From Nannobrachium achirus (taxonomy: Eukaryota; Chordata; Actinopteri; Myctophiformes; Myctophidae): 64,000 bases of DNA. The stretch is taken from the NCBI GenBank assembly GCA_963921795.1, contig OY997642.1, forward strand, positions 58,450,927-58,514,926, read 5' to 3'. Made by a program: the position numbers and the translations under genes. Positions 31,190 through 42,185 of this stretch are shown piece by piece; position 1 is the stretch's first letter; every line of letters starts with the position of its first letter. The notes below the pieces were generated by a model. It saw nothing but the letters and a program-made list of their open reading frames with translations, ran no database searches and was not told where the DNA came from.

Positions 31190-34100
31190 TAATACAGTAT
31201 CTGGCTTAAAGTCCTGTTCGCAATTTGGTGTTAGGGGAGTTTCTCACCTGAACTGAGTCAGTGGGTCCCTAGACATGAAAAATCACAGAGGTGCTCGTCC
31301 GCCATAGTGCCACGAATGGCGCAATGGCCAAATCAAATATGGCTGCCATCGGCTATGATGAAAATCCAACTTTTCTGTTTCTGGGTGTATATGCACATGT
31401 AATACCTCTATTTGGACTAATTGTGGTGCGGGGAATTCATTTCTGATATTGTTTTGACCATTTTGGGTGATTTGGACCTCAAAAGGTCATGGTCAAGGTC
31501 ATTTTGCTATTCCGAAGACCGTGGGCCATAACTTGGCCATTGTTAGGAGTAAAAACAGGTGCAGTAGGTCTAAATCAACTAATGTTGACATGTATAATTC
31601 ATTTCTGACATTGTTTTGAACATTAAGGATCATCTTGTCTTTGAAATATCTTTGTCAATGCCATTTTTCAAAAACGATTTTGTTCATTACTTGCACTTTT
31701 ATAGTATTTTTTGTAAGTTTGTTACTATTTTATGTTAAGTTTGTTTTGTTTATAACAAAAAACATACTAGTGAGAAATACAACAAGTAAACATCCACATT
31801 TAACTTTAAAGGGGGGTTTTAAATAAATGAGCAAATAAGACTATTTACGAATAAAAGTGAACGACAAAAGCACACACAACATTAAATAACAATTTCCCTC
31901 AAAGTGCACCAGTTTTGTGATTGTGTGCATCCAAGTTAGTCTGATGTGTTTTTACAGGATGGATTTGCCATTGTTCCATGGCAAAATATGATGCACCGAT
32001 ATCCATCAGCAAGGCAGCCATATCCTCGAGAGTTGAAGTGTTCCTTGCATCCATCCATGTTCCATTGGTTCTAGTCTTTCCTCAGGTTCCTTGGCTGTTG
32101 CAAGCAGGTGGCAAGACATGCACTAGCAAGGTGCCTTGTTGGCCTCAGCAGTTGTACTCTGCTACCAATGCTGTGTCTTGTTCTGTCAAGGTCTTTGCCT
32201 CTCCAAAGTTTGTTAGATATTGTATTCGGTCAGAAGCCAGCTGCATGCTTAGTCCCCACCTGGCCCATGCAGTCATCTCCAGTTTCCAAGGCATAATGTC
32301 CCCTGATCACTGTCTTGGCTAGTGGTGCTCCAAGATGAGAGACTGCTTGATGCTGTAGAAGCATGTGCCGCTGCACACCTAGTGCCATACTGCTACCAGA
32401 TCTACTTAATCCCCAGTGCTATCACTACGACAACTCTCTGGGGTCCACTCATAATCCTGGCGACCCATTATTCCCTCCATTAGGTTAGGGTTATGGGTAG
32501 GTTTAGTTATAATAGGGCCAGTTGACTCCACATGTACCAGCAGCTTGGTGACAGCCTCCTCAATCTAGTTCAATCTTTGGGATCTCTTCACCACCAGCCC
32601 CTTTTGCAGGGAGCCACTCATCATCAGAGATAACAGAGTCGACAGACGCACCCATCCCTCATCAACTTTACAAATTCTGGGTGTCTGAGGAGAACACCAG
32701 CTCTGTGTTCGGAATATGGTGTCCATTCAAGCTTGTGGCAATGCTACCCACATTGTTGGGCGACAGTGGCTCAGTAGGTAGAACGGCTGCCTTGGAATCT
32801 GAAGGTTCCAGGGTCGATTTCTGGCTCCTCCTGCTTATGTGTCGAAGTGTCCTTGAGCAAGACACTGAACCCCTAACTGCTCCCGATGAGCACCTTGCAT
32901 GGTTTCATGGTGTGAATGTATGTGTGAATGTGTGTGTTAATGGGCGAATGTGAAATAGATTGTACAGCGCTTTGGAGAAGAGTGCTATATACTGTAAATG
33001 CAGTCCATTTGCCATTATCAGCTCTGTTGTCTCTGTTGATGATGTCGCTAGTGGAGAAGAGATCCCAGACATCTTGAATAGGATTGAGGAGGCTAACACC
33101 TGGTGCATGTACAGCCTCCATTATAACTAAGCCTATCCCTAACCTTCACTAACCTAATGGTCAGAATAATGTGATGTCGGAACTATGAGTGGACCCCAGA
33201 GAGTTGTTGTCTCCTTCACATTACTGCTATACTACACCCCATATTTCCAAGCACTGGGGATGAAGGAGATCTGGCAGCAGTATGGCACTGGTGAGACTCA
33301 CTTCCACTGCATCAAGCAGTCTCATCTTGGAGCACCACTAGCCAAGACAGTGATCAAGGCACATATGCCTTGGAGACAGGAGATGACTGCATGGGCCAGG
33401 TGAGGATTAAACATGTAGTTATGGCTTCTGACCGAGTACAATATCTAACAAACTTTGGAGAGGCAAAGACCTTGACAGAACAAGACACACTATTGGTAGC
33501 AAGAAGTACAACTGCTGAGACCAACAAGGCACCTTTCTAGTGCATTTCTTGCCACCTGCTTTCAACAGCCAAGGAACCTGAGGAAAGACTAGAACCAATG
33601 GAACATGGAACAGGGCATGACATAAAGGCTTGTCCTGTTGTCCGGGACAAGTGCCCATACTATGGAGTGGAGGGAGCAAGGGGGGTCATTAGCCGTCCTT
33701 TTGTTATTATTTCAATGTATGACATTTTTATCCGGACAAGTGACTTTTGTCCCCGGACAAGTGAATGGGAAATATACTTGTCCAAAGGACAACTGCCTCA
33801 AAAAGTCAATGTCAAGCTCTGATGGATGGAAGGAGCACTTTGACTTTAGTATACTCCTCCTGTCATGACTGAAGCAAGACACTCGACACTGATGGAGTTC
33901 TGTGCATCATATTTTGCCATGGAACAATGACAAATCCATCCTGTAAAAACACCTCATACTAACTTGCATGCACACAATCACAATATGGTGCACTTTGAGG
34001 GAAATTGTTATTTAATTTTGTGTGTAATTTTATTTGTCACTTTTATTCGTAAATAGTCTTATTTGCTCATTTAAACACCCATTTAAAACCCCCCTTTAAA

Positions 34101-34714
34101 GTTAAATGTGGATGTTTACTTGTTGTATTTCTCACTAGTATGTCTTTTGTTATAAACAAAACAAACTTACTATTTAATAGTAACAAACTTACAAAAAATA
34201 CTATAAAAGTGCAAGTAATGAACAAAATCGTTTTTGAAAATGGCATTGACATTGATATTTCAAAGACAAGATGATCCTTAATGGTCAAAACAATTTCAGA
34301 AATGAATTATACATGTCAGCATTAGTTGATTTAGACCTACTGCACCTGTTTTTACTCCTAACAATGGCCAAGTTATGGCCCACAGTCTTCAGAATAGCAA
34401 AATGACCTTGACCATGACCCTTTGAGGTCCAAATCACCCAAAATGGTCAAAACAATATCAGAAATGAATTTCCCACACCACAATTAGTCCAAATAGAGGT
34501 ATTACATGTGCATATACACCCAGAAACAGAAAAGTTGGATTTTCATCATAGCCGATGGCAGCCATATTTGATTTAGCCATTGCGCCATTCGTGGCACTAT
34601 GGCGGACGAGCACCTTGGTGATTTTTCATGTCTAGGGACCCACTGACTCAGTTCAGGTGAGAAACTCCCCTAACACCAAATTGCGAACAGGACTTTAAGC
34701 CAGATACTGTATTA
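31190..34714. mobile_element. 3.5-kb inverted-repeat element with about 1.5-1.7-kb arms
   Basis: The left edge TAATACAGTATCTGGCTTAA is the reverse complement of the right edge ending CAGATACTGTATTA. The identity continues inward through the GGTGTTAGGGGAG, CCATAGTGCCACGAATGG and GATGCACCGATATCC-type blocks to about 32645 and 33005. The loop holds a SINE. The right arm carries an extra stretch of about 260 bp near 33610-33870 absent from the left arm. TA flanks both ends when the terminus is set at CAGTATCTGG. No transposase frame is seen. Confidence 0.9.
32755..33015 (+). mobile_element. tRNA-derived fish SINE
   Basis: Head: GACAGTGGCTCAGTAGGTAG with a B-box-like GGGTCGATTTC. Body: GTCGAAGTGTCCTTGAGCAA, then GACACTGAACCCC, then GTGCTATATACTGTAAATGC at the 3' end. 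It lies in the loop of the inverted repeat. Confidence 0.85.
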
Positions 34715-34992
34715 AAAGGCTGAAAAACTGTTATGACCCTCACAACCAACCTGAAATGAAGAATGCATGTTGTTTAGTGCAGTATAAGTAGTTCTCAAAC
34801 TTCTTTCATGCCAATCATGATTCTTGGTGTCCCAAGAATCATCTTGCGACACCTGCTGGTCAAAATATGGTGTAATAGTAAAAATAAACAAAACAAAAAG
34901 TTAAACTAGACGAGTGGGCGATCTCCGACGTCTCCTCAGTTGTCTTCTGTAGTTTTTTCCGCCCCTCTGACGGCAGAAGCTTCCCCCCGACT

Positions 34993-35393
34993 AAAGTGCA
35001 CAACACTACCTCACAACCAAGTATTCTCAATAGCACTAACTTAAATAATAAGCTTGTCGTTGATCTATCTATAACACTCAGTTGGAACACAGAATTCATT
35101 CAAATATAGGACAATGGTATGTTAAAGAGTCTAACCTGTTTTTTCCGTCTTCGCTTCCTCCCCTACTTCAGCACTGTCTCCCTCGCTCTCATGACGGCGT
35201 CCTCCTCCATCGGTGGTGTTGTCCGTCGTAGCCTCGCTTTGCCAGAAACGAATCAGACGGTTAAATTTTTTTCTATCCTCTGATATAGTCTGGCAACCCG
35301 AGGCTACCTCCGTCTGGCCCGCTCTGGTCCCAGCTAAGAGCAGGGATGGCAAAAACAAACTGTTGGCCGATATCATAATTCGGTCGATTAAAG
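34993..35393. repeat. direct duplicate of 30759-31168
   Basis: AAGTGCACAACACTACCTCA through CCGATATCATAATTCGGTC occurs at both sites in the same orientation with few differences. The inverted-repeat element lies between the copies. Confidence 0.9.
35136..35376 (-). CDS. Predicted first exon of the GTPase gene, copy B
   Basis: The same frame as copy A: ATG at 35376, 80 codons plus one base, donor AAAACAG then GTTAGA at 35135. It is 12 bp shorter than copy A, within the MITE, so the frame is kept. Residue changes are modest (for example AEAEEE versus AEVGEE). If used, it would be an alternative, more distant first exon. No transcript evidence is available. Confidence 0.35.
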
Positions 35394-35469
35394 GTGATAC
35401 ACCATGCATTTAAAAAGTATTTATGTCATATTGTTTATGTCCCAAAAACGTTTTTCAAAAGGTTTGAGG

Positions 35470-35732
35470 CTAAATTACCATTCCTGAATAGAGAGCCTCT
35501 AGGGTTACCAACCGTCCCGTAAAATACGGGACGCTCTTTGTCCCGTATATGAAGGTTGGGGGATAAATATGAATGACGTGATGATTTAATTGAGAAATGA
35601 CAGCGATACTTCCTGTCAATGAGCTCCGCTCTGCTCTCCTCTGAGACAAGTGCTGCATCCCATTGCTGAGTGAGGCGCTGCGCTGTTTGTTAACAGCCCA
35701 TTGGCTTATTAACACAGTGTTGCTAATTCCCA
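35470..35732. repeat. dispersed repeat beginning GAGAGCCTCTAGGG
   Basis: GAGCCTCTAGGGTTACCAAC and TCCCGTAAAATACGGGAC also occur, diverged and inverted, at 57090-57170. A related body with GAGAAATGACGGTGAAATGG is at about 62470. Confidence 0.55.
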
Positions 35733-36260
35733 GATAGCAAAATATATTTATTCAACGTTGAATCTTGGTCATGAAGGTTGATTTTTGGTTAAGATTGAAG
35801 ACTGATGGTAGATCAACATTGAATCATTGTTGTTTTGTGGTGCGAATGTAATGATTGAAATGGCAACATTGGATCAGCGTTGAATCATTGTTGTATTTTG
35901 GTGTGAATTTAATGATTGAAATGGCAACATTGGATCAGCGTTGAATCATTGTTGTATTTTGGTGTGAATTTAATGATTGAAATGGCAACACTGGATCAAC
36001 GTTGAATCATTGTTGTATTTTAGTGCGAAGTTAATGATTGAAATGGCAACACTGGATCAGCGTTGAATCACTGTTGTATTTTGGTGCGAATTTTATGATT
36101 GCATTGTCAACATTGGATCAGCGTTGAATCTATAACGTTTGCCTTTTTCTTTTCTTTTTTTCTTGATGGGGGGAGGGAGGGAGGCACACCCCTCCTCATA
36201 CCCTCCCTCCTCCCATTTAATGATTGAAATGCCAACATTGATTCAATGTTGAATCTATGA
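35733..36260. repeat. 61-bp tandem repeat after a CCAGATAGCAAAATA end
   Basis: About five units with GTTGAATCATTGTTG and AATGATTGAAATGGCAAC recur every 61 bp from about 35816 to 36130. The left end CCAGATAGCAAAATA is the reverse complement of the right end of the related repeat at 56041. Confidence 0.8.
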
Positions 36261-36313
36261 CATTTGCCTTATTCTTTTTTTTTTCTTGATGGGGGATGAT
36301 GCCTCCCCCCTTC

Positions 36314-36335
36314 TTAACCCTAACCCTAACCCTAG
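36314..36335. repeat. interstitial telomeric tract
   Basis: Three full CCCTAA units plus partial ones, the vertebrate telomere repeat on the C-rich strand. A lone TAGGGTTAG lies nearby at 36807. Confidence 0.85.
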
Positions 36336-37160
36336 CCTTTCCGGCGCCCATGGATTGAATCCAAAATCAGATTCTCGATCAGTGCGTCTCCCTGATTCGC
36401 CCAATATAAGTTTCCTCCCACACGCACCTACGGTTTACTACCTAGAACAACTTAAAAAAATCACGAGATCTACGCGTCTTGCAGCGACCACGCCAAGACG
36501 ATAAGACATCAGACCTCAGTTCCAAGATATGTCGTAGAGCTCTCAGAGACGAACGCATCGACACCTTGTTTGTCCTCCTACGACCTTGCCTCCCCACGAC
36601 CTCTGCTGTGAACAAGGCTGATAGGCTGTACGGCCCTGAGACGGCTTCGAAAGGCAGACTAGAGAAAGTCATCTCGTCACAAGAACATCCGTGCGGGACG
36701 AAACTTACGCCGGTGCGTAGGGCTGGCCGACGCGAACTCGCCGACGTGTGTCACTCCTCTGTGCGACACTGCCGTGCTGAGATAACTCGGTCCAAAGTCA
36801 GAATTAGGGTTAGCCTTTTAGGGGTCGCTCAGAAACGAAACACACGTCCAGACGTTCGTCTTGGAGAGTGGATCGAGAAACCTTTGTCCGTTTTCAGATA
36901 CACCTCCGGGAAAGTGAACTAGCCTCTCCAGAAGGGTTAGAGATTGATGCAAACATTTTTTCGCGACGGGACCCACTTCAACGGACTAGGCGTGAAAAAG
37001 TATGTCAGAAAAAGTATTTTTCATCAAAAGAAAATATATACCCATTCCACAGTGTCCGAATTTCGTGTCTTTTTCGCGACAGTCGAGGCTTAAAAGCGTC
37101 GGATCGACTCGGGGACGATTCCATTGGATTCAGCACACCTCAAATATGATATAATCATCC
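36336..37160 (+). other. CpG-rich block with an unrecognised 147-codon open frame
   Basis: This stretch is rich in CpG and in CGAC and GACG motifs, unlike the AT-rich DNA on both sides. The longest frame runs 36479-36922; it is basic (Arg-rich) and has no domain I can recognise, and there is no splice context. It may be a young insertion, a retroelement piece or captured foreign DNA. I do not call it a gene. Confidence 0.3.
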
Positions 37161-37315
37161 TGCCCGTGACAAAGGCTATTTTTCCTTTTTTTTTATATAT
37201 TTTAAGGACACTAGGCCCGAAACTAAGCCTGCATAGGGTTCTTTCCTCTAGAGGTCTGGAGTGTGGCAGGGATAGGGGACTGCGACTCCATTGAATCCAG
37301 CGGCCTTCAAATAAC
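37064..37315. repeat. diverged repeat related to 41700-42170
   Basis: GTGTCTTTTTCGCGAC, ATTCCATTGGATTCAGC with CACCTCAAATA, and TTTTAAGGACACTAGGCCCG match in order the reverse complement of the 41.7-42.1 kb unit. A second part (CTCCATTGAATCCAGCGG) repeats the middle block near 37290. Confidence 0.5.
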
Positions 37316-37334
37316 AAAAGGTCACAATTTAAAA

Positions 37335-37404
37335 AAACAGCAGATATACAAGTTCGCAACGCAGCACTCGATGCCTTGCTGTGAGCTTGTATATCTGCTA
37401 TTTC
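37335..37404. repeat. palindromic unit, two arms
   Basis: AACAGCAGATATACAAGTTC then GCAACGC; the right arm is GCTGTGAGCTTGTATATCTG then CTATTT. Confidence 0.8.
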
Positions 37405-37408
37405 TTGT

Positions 37409-37461
37409 CAGTCAGACAGACAGACAGGCAGGCAGGCAGACAGACAGACAAGCAGACAGAC
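37409..37461. repeat. (CAGA)n/(GGCA)n microsatellite
   Basis: Alternating CAGACAGA and GGCAGGCA tetramers. Confidence 0.9.
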
Positions 37462-37644
37462 ATTTAATTGTGCGTGCGTGAACTATCCCTTTAAATGAGA
37501 ATTTGTGAGTAATTGTACTTTAGTGATCCCCCCCCTATCTGAGTCTGTCTTTTTCTACATAGAGCAGGGGTGGGCCAATTTGATGATGGCGAGGGCCAGT
37601 ATATTTCCACTTACTCCAAATGCCACGTTCTGTCACACAAACCT

Positions 37645-37690
37645 AGCAAAAATAGACAGTCTACAAGATTCTAGATCTGCTACTTTTGCT
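37645..37690. repeat. palindromic unit, diverged
   Basis: AGCAAAAATAGACAGTCTAC then AAGATTCTAGATCTGCTACT then TTTGCT. The arms pair imperfectly. Confidence 0.55.
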
Positions 37691-38293
37691 GCCCTGAATG
37701 TTTTGCTATGTTTTAATTTTTATTTAATTTCAAATAATTTACCGGTAGTTATACTTAATAACAAAATTATTATTATTACCCCAATCGATATTTGCGTACA
37801 CGACAACCAGTGCTATTGCTGGTGTACGGCACCAAATTTCCATGGCCCACCATATGGATCCTGTGGGCGTGAAAAATAAGTGGGTGGGCTTTGCATGTTC
37901 TCTGGGACCCCATCTACGTATGGACGCCACTTGATCGCCCATCAGCCGTCTGGATGATCTTTTATTCCTTTTTATGTGTTCCTTATTATAACTGCTAGGA
38001 ATCTTGCAGTTCAAGCACATGTCCACAGTGTGGCAGGCTATTTTCAAAGCTATTGGAACAGCCCACCGTGTACAGACAGAATCACAATCTATTTCCCGTG
38101 TACAGTGCATGATCCAAACTTGTGAGGGGCATAAAATCTGTAATAAATCGCTCCAAACATATTGTAAAAATCTAAAACTTCTGTCCATCCATATTCAAAG
38201 TAATCCGCATGTAGGCAGTTGTCCTTCACGTATTCATATATATTTAATGTATTTATTCCATAAATATTTTTGGGTGAGGGGGGCTCAACCCAA
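37691..38293. other. no gene seen
   Basis: An open frame at 38004-38522 has no domain, no splice context and no codon signal that I can support. Nothing else was recognised. Confidence 0.4.
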
Positions 38294-38335
38294 TACAGCA
38301 GATCTACAAGCACCTCGCAGATCTACAAGCACCTG
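38294..38335. repeat. directly doubled arm of the palindromic unit
   Basis: CAGCAGATCTACAAGCACCT is followed at once by CGCAGATCTACAAGCACCT. Both are in the same orientation, so this is not a hairpin. Confidence 0.65.
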
Positions 38336-38729
38336 CCAGGGACACAGTTTGGTTGGCCTGTATAAGCCTTGCTGTCAACACACTACTACACCAACCATCA
38401 CCTGCCTACCAATCAGGTCACCAAGCCAGGTGTGGTCAATTAGTGCCTGTCTTTTGATCAGTGCCTCCTGCCAAGTGGCCTCAGTCTTTCTTTGGAGTTC
38501 ACTAGGAGAGAAGCATGTTTGAGCTCAGAGCAAAGTGTGTTTGTTTTCCATTTGGACTTACTGTGTTTTGTTGGTGTGTTTGCAACCAAGACCAAAGGAA
38601 TAGCATATGCTCATCGCCTAATTTACAGGGCAGTACTGTAGTATAGCCTAGGCATGTTCATGACTAAAAACTAGGGCCCGTGTACACAGAGGATAATCCC
38701 ATCAACGAGGAGCTACAGGACTGGCGGGA

Positions 38730-39540
38730 GCCTTGAGCAGCCTGGTGGGGACCCCGGGTTTCCAGGGGGTCCCTGGCTGGTTCCCAAAGTGTGGTTTGGG
38801 GACCCCCAGGGTTTCCATGGCTGGTTCACAACAGCCTAGTACATTCATGGCTGGTTCCCAAAGTGTGGTTCGGGGACCTCTGGGGGGCCCTACAGGGTTT
38901 CAAAGGGGTCCTTGGCTGGTTCCCAAAGTGTGGTTCGGGGACCTCTCTGGGTCCCTGAGGGGTTTCTGGGGCCTTGGCCTCGGACTGCAGAGTCCGGGGA
39001 CTACCGATCAGGGACCACCTCCGCTCCTGTCCGACTTTGGGGCCTCAGCCTGGGACTGCAGAGTAGCCAGGGACCCCCTGGAGTTCCGGGGACCCCCGGG
39101 GACCACCGCCAAAAAGCTAAAAAATGACCAAATGATCCCCCCAAAGGGGCTGCTCACAGGGAATTCCCGGGGACCACGACTCCTGGTGCTCCGGAACGAC
39201 GCACCAGGTCGCGCCCCTAGTGGAGGACCCCCCGCCACTGCAGCGCAAATAAAATGCTGTAACTCGATCTAGGAACGACCGGGAGAGCTGGGGCCGGTAC
39301 CCACGCGTCCGCCTCGGCGGCCCGGAGACGGCCGTTCATAGAGCGCCACCTATTGGCAGACCCCTGCAACTGCAGTCCGCTAAAAAGGCTTTAACTCGGC
39401 CCCGGAGCGACCGGGAGAGACGGGGACGGCACCCAGGGGGTCCCCGGCGGCAGGGCCACCGCCTGGGCCCCGAGGGACCCCTGGAGCTCCAGGGACCCCC
39501 AGGGACCCCAGCGCCACCGGGAAAAGAAATATGGAAAATA
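38730..39540. repeat. GC-rich minisatellite and dispersed unit
   Basis: GGCTGGTTCCCAAAGTGTGG recurs at least three times at 38767-38950. From 39060 the DNA is an inverted relative of 30120-30310, and 39310-39440 repeats part of it again (GAGCGACCGGGAGAGACGG). The Pro/Gly-rich frames are artefacts. Confidence 0.75.
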
Positions 39541-39546
39541 CTCAAT

Positions 39547-39563
39547 TAGCCGATCTACAAGCT
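39547..39563. repeat. short half of the palindromic unit
   Basis: TAGCCGATCTACAAGCT, one arm only. Confidence 0.5.
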
Positions 39564-39784
39564 ATTGCTCCGGATCCAGCCTACTGTAGGCTAGTGAAGC
39601 CATCTAAACTCTCCACTTCCCTAATCTATTCTCCCACTGTGCTGGACTTGGATGTGCTGGGCTGTGCTGGATATCAGGCTCTGGTGGGCTGTTTTTGGCT
39701 CTGGTGGGCTGGGCTGGGCTCTGGTAGGCTATACAGGGCAGTACTGTAGTATAGCCTAGGCATGTTCTGGTGTAGATGGACACT

Positions 39785-39953
39785 AATATGGGTATAAGTA
39801 ACTCAGAGTGTACTAATGGAACCAAATGGACCCTACTAATGGAACCAAATGGACCCTAATATGGGTATATGTAACTCAGAGTGTACTAATGGAACCAAAT
39901 GGACCCTAATATGGGTATATGTAACTCAGAGTGTACTAATGGAACCAAATGGA
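39785..39953. repeat. tandem repeat of about 51 bp
   Basis: AACTCAGAGTGTACTAATGG and AACCAAATGGACCCTAATAT recur three times at 51- and 72-bp spacing. Confidence 0.8.
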
Positions 39954-40044
39954 GCGGCCCTGCCATGAACTAGAAACACCACATAGTGTTGTCTTGTATG
40001 CCTGTTTACATCTGCCCACACTCATAATAGTATGTTGGTCCGTC

Positions 40045-40308
40045 TTTAGAACACGAAGGGTTCCCAGTTCGATCCCGGGCTCCCCCTGAGTTAATGTCGA
40101 AGAGTCCTTGAGCAAGACTCTGAACCCCTAACTGCTCCTGATGAGCAGGTTGGTGCCAAGCATGGTTTCCTCTGCCATCGCTGTATGAATGTGTGTGTGT
40201 GTGTGAATGGGTGAATGTAATGAATGTGTGTGTGAATGGGTGAATGTAGTGCACAATCTATGTAAAGTGCCTTGGATAAAAGTGCTATATAAATGCACCA
40301 TTACCATT
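40045..40308 (+). mobile_element. tRNA-derived fish SINE, 5' truncated
   Basis: B-box-like CAGTTCGATCCCGGGCTC, then GTCGAAGAGTCCTTGAGC, a TG-rich part, then AAGTGCTATATAAATGCACC at the 3' end. Confidence 0.8.
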
Positions 40309-40480
40309 TATGGGATAGGTCAGGGGTCTTCAATAGGGGGTCCGGCACCCCTAGGGGGTCCTCAGAGCTACTGCAGGGGGCCCTGTTGTAACAGAATGTG
40401 TGATAGGAACGTCTTTAGTTCTGTTGTAACAGAATCTTTGTGTGACGGGAACGGTGTACATTACACCCCTATTCTGAGGG

Positions 40481-40523
40481 AAATAGCAGATCTACAAGCT
40501 TGAGCTTGCAGTCCGGCTATTTT
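40481..40523. repeat. palindromic unit, shortened
   Basis: AAATAGCAGATCTACAAGCT then TGAGCTTGCAGTCCGGCTAT then TTT. The inner part of each arm is missing. Confidence 0.75.
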
Positions 40524-40649
40524 AGGCAAAGAGGTTTGATGTAGAAGTAAAACATAAGTGGAGACCAAGTACAGCCTTGTTAAGCATTTCATGTCATGAA
40601 AGGTGCTCTACAAATAATGTTTATTACTAGTAAGACGCCTCAGGGCGAC

Positions 40650-40930
40650 ATGCGACCTTGCCAAGGTCGCGCCAATTCTTGGCCATTTGGCCAGTGATGT
40701 ATATCGGACCAGTTACCCATATATGGAGATCCATGTACTGTATATAGTACATCCCTTTTATGCCCATACATGGAGATCCCTGTCTGAACCAGCCACACAG
40801 ATATGGGCCATGTCTTGGCCATCTGGCCAGTGATATAGTATATATCAATGACATCAGGGATCTTCATACATGGGCATAAAAGGGATTCTGGGAATACCCA
40901 TATATGGACTTTTACATAGGTGATGTCACC
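40650..40930. repeat. imperfect inverted repeat
   Basis: CCATATATGGAGATCC and CTTTTATGCCCATACATGG are answered by CATACATGGGCATAAAAGG and ACCCATATATGG. A degraded foldback element is likely. Confidence 0.6.
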
Positions 40931-41690
40931 TATGATAGCACCTGTGATGTCACAGTGATGTGTCTGGTGTAGTGCTGTGCACCCTGGTCTGGCCTATTCA
41001 AGCCAGGTCCAGCCTGTAATGGCCTGGTGGAGACATCTAACTACCCCCCTTCCCTGGTCTATACTCCTACTTGGCAGGACTGGGCTGGACTTAGGTGTAC
41101 TGGAGCTCTATTGGGCTCCTGTGGGCTGTATTGGGCTCTGGTGGGCTGTGCTGTGCTTTGCTGGGCTCTGTTAGGCTGTATGGGGCAGTACTGTACTATA
41201 GCTTAGAAATATTCATGTAAAACTATTGGCTGTGGCGTGCACACAAAATCATGTGGTAACTCAATATGGTTATTGTGAGGCTGAAGATGCTTTCCATCAT
41301 AGTGACATGCAGAAAAAAACTGTCCATATAGTATGGTTTACATAGAAGTCATGCCTTAGTGTACACGGCCAATAGTTTTACATTAACATGCCTAGGCTAT
41401 ACTACAGTACTGCCCTGTATAGCCTACCAGAGCACAGCCCACCAGAGCCCAAAACAGCCCACCAGAGCCTGATAGAGTCCAGTCCAGCACAGCCCAGCAC
41501 ATCCAAGTCCAGCACAGTGGGAGAATAGATTAGGGAAGTGGAGAGGTTGGATGGCTTCACTAGCCTACAGTAGGCTGGATCCGGCTTGAATAGGCCAGAC
41601 CAGGGTGCACAGGACTGCACCAGACTCCACCAGGCTGCTCCATACTCCAGCCATCTCTGTAGATCCTGTGTACACGGCACTCCTAACTCG
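40931..41690. repeat. GTGTACACGG family pieces in both orientations
   Basis: GGTCTGGCCTATTCAAGCC and a GGGCTCTGGTGGGCTGT-type stretch run one way at 40980-41180; the reverse complement follows at 41400-41640. Further copies are at 39570-39770, 42770-43210 and 43800-44190. Confidence 0.75.
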
Positions 41691-41699
41691 AACGGTCAA

Positions 41700-42170
41700 G
41701 GGAAAGGGTCGTTTTAGGCGTCAAAACGGGCCCTTTGTCCTTAAAATGAGTAAAAAAATCTAAAAAATATGTTTTGTTTTAGGCCGGACACACATTTCAT
41801 ATTTGAAGCATGCCTGATCCGATGGAATGGGTTTCGTGTCTCTCCGACACTTTGAACCCTTTACGATTGCGAAAAAGACACAGAAACCCGGATTTTTGTC
41901 CTTAAAATCAATAAAAAAATCTAAAAAAAAAACGTTTGTTTCACGCAGGAAACACTTTTCATATTTGAAGGATGCCTGATCCGATGGAATGGGTTTCGTG
42001 TCTCTCCGACAATTTGAACCCTTTACGATTGCGAAAAAGACACGAAATTTGCACGCCACCAACACGATTACACATTCTTTTGGATAAAATACACTTATTC
42101 TGACTTACTTTTTGACGCTGAATCCAACAAACCCGGTCTCATGTCTCTACGAGACTCCTAACTCGAAAGG
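41700..42170. repeat. tandem pair of diverged units (about 165-170 bp)
   Basis: GCCTGATCCGATGGAATGGG followed by TTTCGTGTCTCTCCGAC and TTTACGATTGCGAAAAAGAC occurs at 41810 and again at 41971. It is related to 37064-37315. Confidence 0.8.
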
Positions 42171-42185
42171 TCAAGGAAAAAGCCA

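Noticed and set aside
33598..33868. Short frames in the right arm of the inverted repeat
   Set aside because: They lie in a stretch absent from the left arm and look like a small insertion, without a known domain.
38004..38522. A 172-codon frame as a gene
   Set aside because: It overlaps repeat DNA, including a doubled hairpin arm, and has no recognisable domain.
38733..39272. A Gly/Pro-rich, collagen-like frame
   Set aside because: It arises from a GC-rich minisatellite (GGTTCCCAAAGTGTGG units) without a Gly-X-Y pattern.
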